Below, one piece after another: positions 11,240 to 21,942 of a DNA stretch of 64,000 nt. Location: contig MNCI01038362.1 of the NCBI GenBank assembly GCA_015680685.1, forward strand, positions 372,642 to 436,641, written 5' to 3'. The notes below the pieces were generated by a model that saw nothing but the letters and a program-made list of their open reading frames with translations, had not been told where the DNA came from and ran no database searches. Every line of letters starts with the position of its first letter. Positions within the stretch are counted from its first letter, which is position 1. A program made the translations under genes and the position numbers. This DNA comes from Gnetum montanum. Taxonomy: Eukaryota > Streptophyta > Gnetopsida > Gnetales > Gnetaceae.

Positions 11240-12560
11240 GTTTGATGCATCTGTCATGATGTGAAATGGTCTGGACCAGTTAAGTGCTTGTAGAATTAGA
11301 GTTTTCACAAGCTTTTGCTTGAGTTGCTGAAATGCCTTTTTGCATTCCTTGGTCCATACCAATAGAGCATCTTTCTTTGACAGCTTCACCAATGGTTTAG
11401 CGATATTAGAGAAATTCTCTATGAATTATCGGTAGTAGCTAGTGTGGCCAAGAAATTCTCTTTGATAGTTTTTCGCTAATAGGTAATTCTTTGGATGATC
11501 CTTATTTTCTTAGGATCCACCTTAATTGTTGCATGTGAGATTTTGTGCCCCAAAATAATGTCCTTCTAAACCATCAAATGGATGTTTTGCTAATTAAGCC
11601 GAAGGTTGGTCTCTACACACCTTTTCAACACTTGTTCAAATGTAGCACCATAGGTGGAGAAGCCATTCATGAAGACTTCCACCTCGCTACCAATCTACTA
11701 TTGAAAAATGTTAAGGACAAGGTGTTAGAAGGTTGTAGAAACATTTCACAGATTAAAAGACATCTTTTTGTATGCAAAAGTTTTCCAAGGACTTATGAAT
11801 GTTGTTTTGGCCTGATCTTCAGGTGTAATCTGAATTTGGTTATAACCACTATACGCATCTAGAAAACTATAGAAGCAATGCCCAAAGATAGTGTCTAACA
11901 CCTAGTTCACAAATGGAACTAAAAAATGATCTTTATAAGTCACCATATTTAACAACTTGAAGTTAATACAGACCCTCCACTTACCACCTTTCGTTGGCAT
12001 GATTACAAATGAGCTAATCCATTCACTATCTACAATGGGATAGCTGAACCCCATCTTGAGGAGTCATTCAATCTCATCTAGCTTCCATTTGAGGTTCAAT
12101 TATCAATATGGTTGCCTCTTTGGCTTTATGGAAGAATCAGTATAGATGCAATACTATCATATCCTAGAATCAATCCCAATGAGTTTAAGATATGACCAGG
12201 CAAAGGCTATTGGCCATTTGTTAACCACCTTTAACAACTTCTCTTTTTGTTCAGGAGCAAGGTTAGCATTAATTATTACCAACTTGCCATTTTCTAGAAA
12301 AGCATACTCCATGTTCGTAGGTAGAGTTTTCAACTCTAGGAGCTCCTAATTTAAGCTTTCAAGGATTTTTGACGCATCCTGATAAGTATCATTATGTTTA
12401 TCATTGAAGAGTTGGCAATGAACTTGCTCTAATTCATCCATGGTTTCAACATAGGCACTCATTAAGCTCTTAATTGGTTCCATGCAAAGTGTGTTGCTCT
12501 TAGGATCAACTATCAGCCACTAGGTATCCTCTTACTTTGTGGTTACTGCATACAAACACC
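11240..12560 (-). pseudogene. Reverse transcriptase region of element D
   Basis: The region lies between protease and RNase H and is collinear with E 34350-35440. Short readable pieces around 11990-12010 (minus) match the conserved start of RT, but multiple stops and indels prevent a continuous frame. An open plus-strand frame at 11545-11862 is a shadow of this region. Confidence 0.6.
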
Positions 12561-12599
12561 TTTAAATTTCTATCTCATCTGCATACTGTCTACATGTTG

Positions 12600-13161
12600 G
12601 GATTGATGTACTTTTTATGGTCCATAGTTTCTACACACAAGTGCACCCTATATCACTGTACATAATGCTTGGAGCTCTGTTCTTCTCAATCTTTTCAAAT
12701 GTATTTTTCTTGAAAATCTCCAAGGAAAGGTTTTTGATGCTTAGTCGTACATCAATGGTACTTAACCAAACCCTTCTCATAATGATTGGAAAGTTCCTCT
12801 TGTAATTATCAACTCAAATCACTAGGAAGTTAATAAGATAAGATCACCTATAGATAGTGGTCACAATGTCCTTCATTAGTCTCAAGGAAATAGTGATGGA
12901 CTAGTCTGCCAACACAAGACAAATGTTACTTTTCTTAAGTGGAGGCAGGTTTCAGGCTTTGTACATCTTATGAGAAATCATATTAACACCAAAACTTGAA
13001 TTCAAAAAAGCTTTGTAAGGTTCATTCTTAGTGATTTGCAAATAGATTAAGAAACTCCCAGGATCAAATCTTTTCCTAGGAAGACGACCAGCTTTTATAT
13101 AATCAGTTATGACATGGACTAGCATGATGGTATGCACCTTGGAATGTGTTTGGTTTGACAA
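12600..13161 (-). pseudogene. Aspartic protease region of element D
   Basis: The block at 12952-13161 encodes ITDYIKAGRLPRKRFDPGS and AFLNSSFGVNMISHKMYKA. This matches the F protease (NWIKEGHLPKKFSDPGS, ALIDSSSGVNLIS). The retroviral-type active site normally reads D-S/T-G; here the D is replaced by N. The product would cut Gag-Pol in a functional element. Confidence 0.7.
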
Positions 13162-13169
13162 GGACTCAA

Positions 13170-14392
13170 ATGGATTGGATGCAAGGGATGAGGGAGAAGC
13201 AAGGCTATTAGCTACATAAGTTTGTGAGGGCTTTGTAGGACTATTGGTTTGAAAGAATGGTCTTTTTTGGGATTTGATTTCTAAACCACTTAGCTAAGGA
13301 GCTAGCTGTAAGTTAATAGCCCTTGTAGCATTATGTTGCTATGGTTGGGCTAGAATTTTTCCCTGCATTGATGGAGTAGGTGGTAATTGAGTTGAAGATA
13401 GAGGGACATGTGCAGAAGGATGAGGAGGATGATAAGGATATGGGGATTCTCCTCTTGGAGATGGAGATTAAGCACTATAGAATTCAAGAGGGTAGTAGTG
13501 ATGCTAGACTAAGATGTAACTAGAAGAGTCACATGGAGAAATAGACTATTGAACATAGTACCCATATGGATTAGACTACCGATAAGAATACTACTGCATT
13601 GGCGATGGCATCCCCCACGATTGTGGGTGCTTTCACTGATGATACTATTCATGAGGTTGTGGTGGAGCGCCACTTAAATAGTAAGCATGTTGTTGGTGGA
13701 ATTGCCTTGGGTTTCCTTGAAGATAAGGCAACCTTTTGAGTGCTTGCCTTCTTGCTAATCTAGGATTGAGAGCGTACACCTTAGACTCCTACAAGTGTGA
13801 CACAATGGGGCAACATCTCTTAGGATGTTCATATTGGTAGATGTCATATCCACCATCATCATTTATTTTAGATACCACAACCTTCTCTACTACAAAAACC
13901 TTGCCCTTACCCCTTTGGTGGCATGTTCAGCTTTCTTCCTTCTTTTGTAATCATAATCACTATTTTTCTCTTTGGATTCCTCTGCTAATTTCATAGTAGT
14001 TTGGAACTTTTCATCCAAAGAGTCCTGCATTTTATCTACCTTAGTTGAAATTTTAGAAATAGATTTCTGAATTGGCAAGGTTTCTCATTACACTACATCT
14101 CAAGTGGTGCCTTCTCCTCATTGTTACAAAATCAAACTTTCTTTTTTTACTAAAAGGATTGTAATTGTACTCCTTAGCACTTTTTCTTTTTCTAAACTCT
14201 CCTTCCTCCTTGCAACCTACTCTATTAGCCTTTGAATCTGATGAACCCTTAATTCTGAAAACCTCCCTTAGGCATAGACCTTAAGAGTTCTCCTTGTTTT
14301 TGTTCAAATCCCATCTATGATATGGCGAAGCTACTTCCATTGAGAATGGCCAGGACATTGATGCAAAAGGGAATAGTACCTACCCATGATTG
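13170..14392 (-). pseudogene. gag C-terminal region of element D
   Basis: A proline/glutamine-rich zone (13300-13720) and a charged block at 13890-14078 (STKVDKMQDSLDEKFQTTMK) correspond to F gag around 49360-49640 and 48900-49060 respectively (KLDQMWDSLDSRFKTILK). A cysteine/histidine zinc-knuckle region is expected near 13800-13850. Frames are broken throughout. Confidence 0.65.
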
Positions 14393-15346
14393 TAGTATGA
14401 CATCATGTCCTTATATGTTATGGAAAATGTTAAATATACGATATATTAAACATTATGATTACAAAAAAATTATACTAAATGTGAAATATATGTGATATTT
14501 GACATTATGTATAAAAGATATAATAGAGAAAATGTAAAAAGAAAAAGGAAAGAATGCTTTATTGATATGGAATAGTGTATTCCAATCATGCTCTAAGAGT
14601 ATTCCTTAGGATTTTCTTTCTTTAGCATTTATCCCTTGGAGGCAATTTAGTACTGCCACCACGGTTAGGCCTATAAGTTGACTAGAAGGGATGGCTAGTC
14701 CACTTCNTAAGTAAAATATCTAAGATAATGAAAGTTGGAAATAAAGAATTTACCCTACCGTCACTTGGATAACCAAATACATGTTGCACTTTGTGTGACC
14801 CTGTTTAGACTAGTGATTTGTGGTTGGTAGGTCTTTAATTTATCTATTGTCATTATCTTAGAAAATGAGATAAATAATAATAAAGTAATATTTAATTTTC
14901 CATAAATTCTTCTCACATATATTTTGTGTGCAAAATATGCAAGAAACAACTTTAAGTTCAAAGCAGAATTCAAATTATTGGAGCACAGGATCATGGAAGA
15001 AAACATTGAAGCTGGATAAAAGATAGAGACCGTGGACTCGTTTGAGGATGAACAAAACCTAAGGGGGGTAGATTATCACTTCCTCATTCCAAATTAATGC
15101 TATTGCCTAATAAAGATGGTGTCTTTCCATAACAAGTATTATTGTTATAATAACAAGATCCAAAAGGGTAGTTGTAATTAAGTCCCAAAAGAGTGCATTG
15201 TAATAATGGATGTCTTTTGAGGTAACCTTTGGGGGTTTGACCTAAGGAATTTATACCTTGGCTTAGAGGTCATGCTAAGGATGGTGTGGTAGAGCTGGTA
15301 CAAGCAAGTCATGTGAGTTAAGTGAAGCAGGACATGAAGTGGACTA
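14393..15346 (-). repeat. Copia-type LTR C2 and adjoining internal sequence, split by an assembly join
   Basis: 14393-14706 matches C1 (7827-8130) in the same orientation. After the single N at 14707, bases 15346 back to about 15069 continue the match only when reverse-complemented. In that piece CTAAGGGGGG at 15058-15067, read as given, is a good polypurine tract immediately before the LTR tip. The remaining 14708-15057 would be about 350 bp of internal 3' sequence. It encodes nothing recognisable. Confidence 0.65.
14707..14707. other. Single-N assembly join
   Basis: Sequence to the right (14708-15346) is in the wrong orientation relative to C1 and to the CCR4-like copy 1 flank. The matching phrase TAGTCCACTT occurs just left of this N, and inverted just left of the N at 15347. 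Confidence 0.85.
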
Positions 15347-15347
15347 N
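15347..15347. other. Single-N assembly join
   Basis: This is the right end of the probably inverted piece 14708-15346. Once that piece is flipped, its end TTAGATATTTTACTTA meets TAACTCTAGTAACTTGG at 15348, matching the order around 2830-3065 apart from an extra stretch there. Confidence 0.85.
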
Positions 15348-16008
15348 TAACTCTAGTAACTTGGTAACTTGGAAAAATTTGATATCGTACCAAATATAAT
15401 CCAAAGTCTTAATGAAGAATGTTGTTAGTCCATCTTCATTAATCATTGTGGAGTAATTGGTGAACTATGGTTCTTGATGAGCACTATCCATCAACATCAT
15501 CTATTTCTAAATTTTATTAATCTGATTTATCTACTAAAGATTTGAAGTAAGCAAAATATGCACTAGCCAATGGTATTACATGTTGAATTGATGGAAACAT
15601 CTTCTTCAAATCAGGTTCATCTTCCAAGGATTTCTTTACATATTTCTATTTTAAGAATTGATAAACACCACTTTCAAGATTTGCATTGAAGTCTCCACAA
15701 AGAATAAATAGAACTAGATCAGTATAACTTAGAAATAACTTATTCTTGAAACTTTCTTCTATTTGCTTAATCAAGTATGCCCCTTGAAATAATCTAACAT
15801 TGGAATATGTTGTTTTGGTAATCAAATGTGTGTTAACCATGCATACACATCTTCTTAATAGATGAACTATTAGAATTACTACCAAGGCTATGTGATTTTT
15901 TCAAAATCTTAACTATTTTTTCATTTCCATTACTTGAAGTTCTAGAATTTCAAAAATCATATTTTCTAAACTTCATTTAAACCTTTGTACTAATTCAAAC
16001 TTGGCTTC
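15348..16008 (-). pseudogene. CCR4-type deadenylase fragment, copy 2
   Basis: Collinear with copy 1 (3050-3700) on the same strand. Readable blocks are CVCMVNTHLI (about 15850), LVLFILCGDFNANLESGVYQFL (split here as LCGDFN then ESGVYQFL, 15650-15710) and, in another frame, AKFELVQRF (about 15985). The NTHL-to-GDFN spacing equals copy 1. The fragment is cut at 16009 by gag sequence, so the LQE end is missing. Two copies with the same flank and one adjacent copia LTR suggest the fragment travelled inside a retroelement rather than by separate gene duplication. It is not functional. Confidence 0.6.
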
Positions 16009-16384
16009 TTTATAAATGTGGGAAGCTTTGGATGAAAAATTTCAAATTGCTCTAAAAATTGTAAAAAAAATACAAAGAACAATGTAGTGATCATGACCAC
16101 AGGAAAAGGAAAGAAGCTGAACNTACAATTTAGAGCATACACCTAGATTCCTATAAGTGTTACATAATAAGGTAACATCCCTTGGGATGTTCATATTGGT
16201 AGATGTCACCCACCATCATCATCTAATTCTGTCTCCACAACCTATTCTACTACTGTAGCCTTGGCCTTACCCCTTTGGTAGGCACGTTCAGCTTCTTTCC
16301 TTTTCCTGTGGTCATGATCACTACATTATTCTTTGTATGTTTTTTACAATTTTTAGAGCAATTTGAAATTTTTCATCCAAAGCT
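16009..16384. repeat. gag scraps arranged as an inverted repeat around a single N (16123)
   Basis: 16017-16122 reads as plus-strand gag (GEALDEKFQIALKIVKKIQR-like). It reappears reverse-complemented at about 16290-16384 with very few differences. The unpaired part 16124-16285 continues the gag toward a CxxC...H zone when reversed. The simplest reading is two overlapping contigs, one placed backwards. Confidence 0.7.
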
Positions 16385-16456
16385 TCCCACATTTATAAAG
16401 AAGCCAAGTTTGAATTGGTACAAAGGTTTAAATGAAGTTTAGAAAATATGATTTTT
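16385..16456 (+). pseudogene. Inverted end of the CCR4-like fragment
   Basis: This is the reverse complement of 15944-16016 with one or two differences; it ends at the single N at 16457. It is probably the same genomic bases as copy 2 seen a second time. Confidence 0.7.
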
Positions 16457-16457
16457 N
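16457..16457. other. Single-N assembly join
   Basis: Left is the inverted CCR4-like end; right are 13 bases followed by the LTR of the giant element. The true left neighbour of the giant element should be E gag, which is missing here. Confidence 0.75.
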
Positions 16458-16465
16458 CCCATATC

Positions 16466-16470
16466 CCTAC
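16466..16470. other. Target-site duplication CCTAC (left copy)
   Basis: CCTAC directly precedes the left LTR and is repeated at 33247-33251 directly after the right LTR. Confidence 0.85.
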
Positions 16471-17643
16471 TATACCGCCTGAAATCGTCGGCCTCCGGCT
16501 GGAAGGAAACAGAGGCCGTGGGGTCGCAGGACGAGCACAGAGGACCCTGACTTTGCCTGAGGGTGAGCTGGAAAGCACGAAGGCAAAGTACCTTGGGTGG
16601 TTCGCATGCGGATCAGAGAAGGATTTCCCTAAATGTATACCAAAGTGCTATACGCTGGGTTATGCGTAAATGATGTAACGAGCGTAAACAGAGCGTAAAC
16701 AATGCAAACGATGTAAACAGAGCGTAAACGTAAACAAATGTGAACAGCGTAAATAGAGCACGTATAAGAAAATGTAACAATGGTATTACAGAATGTAAGT
16801 ACAATGCACCAGTCAAACGCAGTTGTGAGTGGAGCACAAGGCGGATGAAAGCCTCGATGGATGGACGACGACGGCGACTGGATCACACTGTAAGCGTAGT
16901 GTAGAGACTATGTGCTCAGGGTACAGGGTTGTCCAGCGTAAGAGGTTTTTGACTCTGGTGTGCAGCATAATTGCTCCTGGGTATGCTCTGGGATTTTGCT
17001 GACCGACCTGGATGAAGTGGAAAATGGGGGTTTTTATACCAGTTGTTACACTAGACTTGGGTTGGGAGACACGTGGCGCATTGACCGGGTGCATACAATT
17101 TACAAATGTACAAAATATTACATCTGTTGGGCATATACGCCGTATCAGGCCGGCGTATACGCTGGATGTGCTGGGCGTGTGAACTTGGGTGGAGATGCTA
17201 TGAACGCTGGGCGTATACGCTGATTGTGCTGGGCGTGTGAACTTGGGTGGAGATCCTATGAACACTGGTCGTATACGCTGGTGGATGCTGGGTGTATACG
17301 CTGAGCGTATATGCCAACGACTGCCCACTTACTTCAATCCTTGCTCTTCGATGTTGTCTTCATGCTGTCATTGGAGATTTTGTCGTCGAGCGTCTGCATC
17401 TGCAGTACCTGGGCGTGTACGCTAGGGAGTGCCGAGCGTATATGCTGGGCGTATACGCTGTAGGTGTGAACTTGGGTGTACACGCTGGGCGTATACACTG
17501 GGATAATATACTTAGTGAAAACTAAGTGTTGCGATCCCCAAGGTTGCCATATGTGACATCACATGTAGCCGAGGTTGTCCGTGGGTCCCAGGGACCTGCT
17601 TGGTGTCGGATAAGTACTGACCTTCGAAATTTGTGGTGTTTCA
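16471..17643 (-). repeat. 3' LTR of the giant element
   Basis: Matches 32083-33246 along its full length with scattered substitutions. The left tip reads TATACCGC instead of TGTACCGC; the right tip is GTGTTTCA. A TATA box (TATAAAAA on the minus strand) is at 17031-17038. GCGTATACGC palindromes upstream of it are fewer and more decayed than in the other LTR. Confidence 0.93.
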
Positions 17644-18700
17644 TTGGCCCCTCTTTGTTGATGCTTGGAGGAATCGACCTGAGAAGCGTCGACAAAGAAG
17701 TGAAAAACACCACAAGCAACTTGATAGAGACATTGTCCGCTACCACTTGACGAGATGTTATCGCACCGTGTTCAATAGTACATGGGATCGGGGAAGTGAA
17801 ATTTGTAGCTGATAGGTGGAAAGAGATCATGGGGACTGGTGACTGCCCAAGGAATCGTGTTGTGGACAGGGGATGCTAGGTATGTGGCATGCTGATCCTT
17901 ATCAATAGCAAGGATTTAGCAGACTCGGAGTGTAGACATGCGATGTGCGTCCTTTGGTGTAACAAGACTCTTGGTTAGTTTTCAAGAGAACTTGTTGGCA
18001 AGACCAAAGCCACAGGAGGATGTGTTACATTCTTTGGGAGAACAAGGCCCATGTTTAGTGTTCAGGGGAACCTGTTGGCGGGGAGCCAAAGCCATGAAAC
18101 TGGATGCTTCTTGACCATTTTGGACATGAGTACTTGGTTTTGAGAGAACTGCCTTCCCGCCTGGGGCTTGTATAGGACGTGCCTGGGGCTTTTTTTTTGT
18201 AGGAAGAAGATTTTCTTTGATTTTGTACTCATGCTCAAGTGTTGTGGTGTGTGTTGCAACTGTTTTTAAAATGGTACAGTGTGTAACAATGTGCTCAAAG
18301 TTCTGAATGTACTGGGTGTGTCAAGGGTGTGTATGAATAAAATGTGTTGGTGAACGAATAGGGAATTAGTCGGTGAATGGGAATGTACTAGGGGACGGTT
18401 TGATTTAATCTTGCCATGTGTGCTGTGAACATTGTCTTATCTTGCTGCTTGCGACGAGCTGCCCCTTGTGCGAAACTTCTGGGTGTCATCCTGCAAATAT
18501 AACTCCAAGGAGACAAGAAAACTGTGAGCAAATAAACAAGCTTAGACTTACATGGCGGCTGATGGCACAAAGATGCTGAAGGATGACATGCACTGTATGT
18601 AGATGACAGCAGTATTGGTAAGGTCAACAGATGGCGAGCGATGCAGTAAATCTAATGGATGAACAGGGCGGAGGATTGATGAACCGGACGTGAACTTGCT
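17644..18700. other. 3' untranslated spacer of the giant element
   Basis: No coding function is visible. It starts with the polypurine tract next to the LTR (17644-17657). It also contains two diverged copies of a phrase around ACAAGACTCTTGGTTAGTTTTCAAGAGAACTTGTTGGC (about 17970 and 18040; only the start of each is quoted). Confidence 0.6.
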
Positions 18701-19063
18701 AGTTTATAGTCCTGATAGACTATCATGGGTTAGTTTTATGTCATAACCCTTTGGACATTGCCTATTTAGCGTCGTAGCAGACGTTACATTGCCAGTTTCT
18801 AGTCTTAGCGGACCGTGGAGAGGCAAGCTAGTTTATAGTCTTAGCGGACCTTGATGGTTGTGACGGTGGCAGTTTACTGTCATGCCAGACGGATGCTAGT
18901 TTATCGTCATTGCGGACACTGTGTGGTATTAGGTTTAAGTCATAATCCAGGACTGTTGTGGTGTCAGTTTTAAGTCGTAACCCAGGAATGTTCTTTGGTA
19001 TCAGTTTATCGTCATGATTCCAGGACGAGCTGTGGTATCAGTTTATAGTTGTAATTCTAGGAC
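18701..19063. repeat. AGTTTA stem motif cluster 1 (GTC...GAC type, about 11 copies)
   Basis: A motif of the form AGTTTA-x2-4-GTC-N5-10-GAC recurs about every 30-45 bp, e.g. AGTTTATAGTCTTAGCGGAC and AGTTTATCGTCATTGCGGAC. GTC and GAC can pair as a short stem. The cluster begins 22 nt beyond the integrase stop codon (19086-19088). Confidence 0.8.
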
Positions 19064-19085
19064 TTACACGTACCTGAGCTTGTAC

Positions 19086-19499
19086 TTAAACGTAGAATGG
19101 TTTTAGATACAAGTGATTGGTTGGATTGGCAAGCTCGTTCCCTTCCATGTCAGCTAGCTTGAATGCACCATTATCAAATTTTTTGACGACAACGTAGGGC
19201 CCTTCCCAGTTGGCTGAGAATTTGTCCAGGTGTTCCCGAACAGCCTTAAGTACGAGGTCGCCTTCTTTGATTGGGCACTTGTTGATGTTATGTCGATGTC
19301 GTTGCTGTTGTTGTTTTTGATACCATTCGATCTGATCAAGTGCACGTATGTGCTCTTCTTCCACCGAGTCGAGGTCAATGATACGTAGATCATTGTTTTG
19401 CTCGTCGTCGAGGAGTCTGGAGAGTGTGATCCTTAAAGATGGTACCTGTAATTCCAGAGGTAAGACAGCTTCTAAACCATAAACAAGACTGTACGGCAT
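19086..19499 (-). pseudogene. Integrase C-terminal domain of the giant element
   Basis: A 137-residue open piece begins with MPYSLVYGLEAVLPLELQVP, the standard Ty3/gypsy integrase segment after the catalytic core. It ends with a chromodomain-free GPY-type module (NWEGPYVVVKKFDNGAFKLA, then NHLYLKPFYV). This module binds DNA and helps choose the target. The stop at 19086 is probably the genuine end of Pol because NHLYLKPFY is the usual terminus. The gap 19500-19721, in other frames, holds the remainder of the core with the expected catalytic E; stops and a shift separate the parts. Confidence 0.85.
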
Positions 19500-19721
19500 T
19501 TTACCTGTTGATGTTCGGTATGTAGTGCAGTATGCCCATAATGCGTATATTAATTGCTCATGCCATTTCCTTTTGCTCTAGGTTAGCATTTTCTTAAGTA
19601 TTGTAATAATCGTCTTATTTTTTGCTTCTGCTTGCCCATTGCTTTGAGGATAGTAAGGGGAAGAAAACGAGTGTTTAATCTCTAGACTATCGCAAAATTT
19701 TTTTGTCTCGGCACTGCTAAA

Positions 19722-20579
19722 TTACCACCCGTTGTCAGTGATGATTGTGATGGGAATGCCAAAATGGGTTACTATATTTTCAAGAATGAAATTGCACACG
19801 TGTTTAGATGTGATTTTTCGAAGGGGAACAGCTTCTACCCACTTCATGAAATATTCGGTGGCAGTTATGATGAAGCTGTGCCATGCAGAAGATGAGGGTG
19901 TTATTGGGCCAATGAGGTCCAACCCCCATTTTTGGAAGGACCACGTGATTTGTGCCGTGTGAAACTCGTTCGGTGGGACATGGATTAGGTTATTATGTTT
20001 TTGGCAAGTGTCGCATGTTTTAACCTTGGAGAGACAGTCATACTCCATGTGCGGCCAATAGTAGCCTAGACGTCTTATTTTCGTTGCCATGGCCTTCGGG
20101 GCTATGTGTCCTCCGCATAGTCCCTCATATACTTGTTCAACAATAGTTTGGGCATCGGTACTACTAACGCATGTTAGCAATATGCCTTCATAGGATCGAC
20201 AACATAGTGTGTCTCCTACCAGGGTATATTGCTTAGAACGTTTCTGCACTGCATCTTTCTGTGCATGCGTTAGATGTCGTGGTGTTTCACTGCGTAGAAG
20301 GTATTCTTTTTTGTCATCGTACCATTCTAATGCATGTGTGGTATTAACAGATGCAATTGGCAACGTGTCGGGAGTATCGGTTATCGGTTCGACACAGTTG
20401 GTTATGGAGCTTGGTAATGCATGGAACATGTTGGGCGATATATTTAGCGCTAATGTGGCTAACGCGTCTACGATGGTGTTATCATTTCGACAGACGTGTT
20501 GCACATCGATGTTTTCGAATCTCCTCATTAGGTGCTTTCCCAGGTCATGGTATGGTTGTAAATGTTGGGCTTTACACAT
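19722..20579 (-). pseudogene. RNase H C-terminus, integrase zinc finger and core of the giant element
   Basis: Residues 1-50 finish RNase H (HVCRNDNTIVDALATLA). The integrase H2C2 zinc finger follows: CGGHIAPKAMATKIRRLGYY then KTCDTCQKHNN. The catalytic core begins with WGLDLIGPI (first D) and reaches IITDNGW (second D) just before the stop at 19722. The integrase inserts the cDNA copy into host DNA. The stop interrupts the core before the third acidic residue, so the enzyme is dead in this copy. The piece joins the C-terminal segment across 220 nt of broken frame. Confidence 0.88.
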
Positions 20580-20594
20580 GTAAATGTCTGTAAC

Positions 20595-20837
20595 TTAGTT
20601 TAAGACCAATTGTGAGTCCCCTCTAACTACAAGCCATGTGATGTCTGAAGCCAGTGCTATCGTGAGACCTCTAAGGAGGTCTTCATACTCTGCTATGTTG
20701 TTAGTACAGTGAAAGTTGAAATGATAGGCAAAGGGCTGGATCTCCCCGGAGGGATAGGTGATGACGGCAGCTACACTTCCTCCTCGAGAGGTGGATGATC
20801 CATCAAAGTTTAGAATGGCATCATAATCTTGGGGCAC
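20595..20837 (-). pseudogene. RNase H domain of the giant element
   Basis: Encodes ILNFDGSSTSRGGSVAAVI and CTNNIAEYEDLLRGLTIALA followed by VVRGDSQLVLN. These are the three acidic motifs (FDGS, E of AEYE, GDSQ) of the RNase H found in Tat-lineage elements. It is separated from the downstream piece by a stop at 20595 and from RT by a short duplicated scar at 20853-20945. It removes RNA from the RNA-DNA hybrid in a working element. Confidence 0.85.
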
Positions 20838-20851
20838 TATGTCTATGGTGC

Positions 20852-21628
20852 TTATGTGGCCCCAGCGTTTTTGAGCGATCGTAACATATAATCACTAAAG
20901 ATAAATGTCATTGCTCTTTGATATGTGGCCCCAGTGTTTTTGAGACCAAAGGGCATCATTGTGTAACAAAAAGTTCCCCATGGGGTCATAAAGGTTGTTC
21001 GAAGTTGATGTTCTGGGTTGATGCGTATTTGGTTGTATCCCAAAAAACCATCCATAAAAGATAGTAAGGCATGTCCGGCAGTCGAGTCAATGAGTTGATC
21101 GATGCTGGGTAGGGNATCGAGAATAATATTGTGTTGGACAATTCTAGGATCTAGCCCGGGCATGTCCGTATAGGACCAAGCGAATGCTTTCATATTTTCC
21201 CTAAGCACATTCTGGATGTCTTGGGCCAAGTGCGGTTGTAGTAATGTGCTTAATTTTACTATTTTGATTTCCCCATCAGGCATGGTAATGGGGGTTTCAG
21301 CTAACGGATTTTCGGTGATGTTTTCGGCCTCTATGTCAAGGAATTTTGTCATGCCTTCGTAATCGTCTGTTGTTTGCTGTGTTGAGGCTATGACCACGTC
21401 ATCCATTGGTGAACTTAAGCTAATGAAGTTTATGTTAATGTCTCGTGTAATGTTACCGTATGGTCCATCAATGATTAACGGTGTGGTTAAATGCTGGCAG
21501 TCCATTGAGCTTGCTCCTGCCCATAAACCGAGAGCTGCATAAGCAAAGGGGTATCGTTCTGTGTCTTTTGGTGATTTTAAACTATGTGTACATGTATAAT
21601 GGTGGATTACCATCACACCAGGACGCAT
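20852..21628 (-). pseudogene. Pol N-terminal part and truncated reverse transcriptase of the giant element
   Basis: The 258-residue frame starts with a Tat-type pre-RT linker (DGPYGNITRDININF; FAWSYTDMPGLDPRIVQHNI). It enters RT with STAGHALLSFMDGFLGYNQI and MMPFGLKNTGATYQRAM. Two pieces of RT are missing. At the single N (21115) the sequence jumps from NIILD to LPSIDQLI, skipping the start of RT. At the other end it stops right after ATYQRAMTFIFSD, before the YxDD catalytic box. A repeat of LKN-GAT coding sequence at 20853-20873 and 20924-20944 marks the second deletion. The first loss may be an assembly gap; the second looks like a real deletion. Confidence 0.88.
21115..21115. other. Single N with missing RT sequence
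   Basis: About 60-75 residues of conserved RT sequence that normally lie between the two flanking blocks are absent, so the N stands for an unfilled gap or a deletion, not one base. Confidence 0.7.
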
Positions 21629-21630
21629 GG

Positions 21631-21741
21631 TAGTTTAAGGCCATACTGGGCCATCAGTGGCAGTTTAAGGCCATACCGGGCCATCATTGGATGGGGGAAA
21701 TGGTAGTTTAAGGCCGTACAGGGCCATGATGGCTGTTTAAA
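21631..21741. repeat. AGTTTA stem motif cluster 2 (GGCC...GGCC type)
   Basis: Three to four copies of AGTTTAAGGCC-N5-GGGCC, e.g. AGTTTAAGGCCATACCGGGC followed by C. GGCC can pair with GGCC. The cluster lies just upstream of the pol frame (minus) and about 200 bp before the TATA box of the antisense gene (plus). Confidence 0.8.
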
Positions 21742-21942
21742 CTAGAATGTTCAGCGTAAACATGTAAAATGGGATCCACGGAGGAACCAGGATGTGATAA
21801 TCTCTGTTTTTAATAAGTTTTATTATTTTTTATCATCTTTTTGGGCTAATTTTAGCGAAAAATAATCAAAAAGGCAAAAAAGGGCAAAAAAGGAGCAATG
21901 GCGGCGTAAACGGTGGCGTCAGCGTCAGCATCATCGGAGCGC

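Larger units (their letters stand above)
10490..14392 (-). mobile_element. Degenerate Athila-type element D (gag-PR-RT-RH-start of IN)
   Basis: Collinear on the minus strand with E (33560-36200) and with F gag/PR. Read right to left: gag C-terminus, protease, reverse transcriptase, RNase H and the zinc-finger start of integrase. It stops about 60 nt after the receptor-kinase splice donor. No LTR or primer site was found at either end, so it is a truncated copy. Its right limit coincides with copia LTR C2 at 14393. Confidence 0.75.

Noticed and set aside
15944-16456. A real long inverted repeat (hairpin-forming element)
   Set aside because: Its centre and end coincide with single Ns and the arms are nearly identical, which fits an un-merged contig placed backwards.
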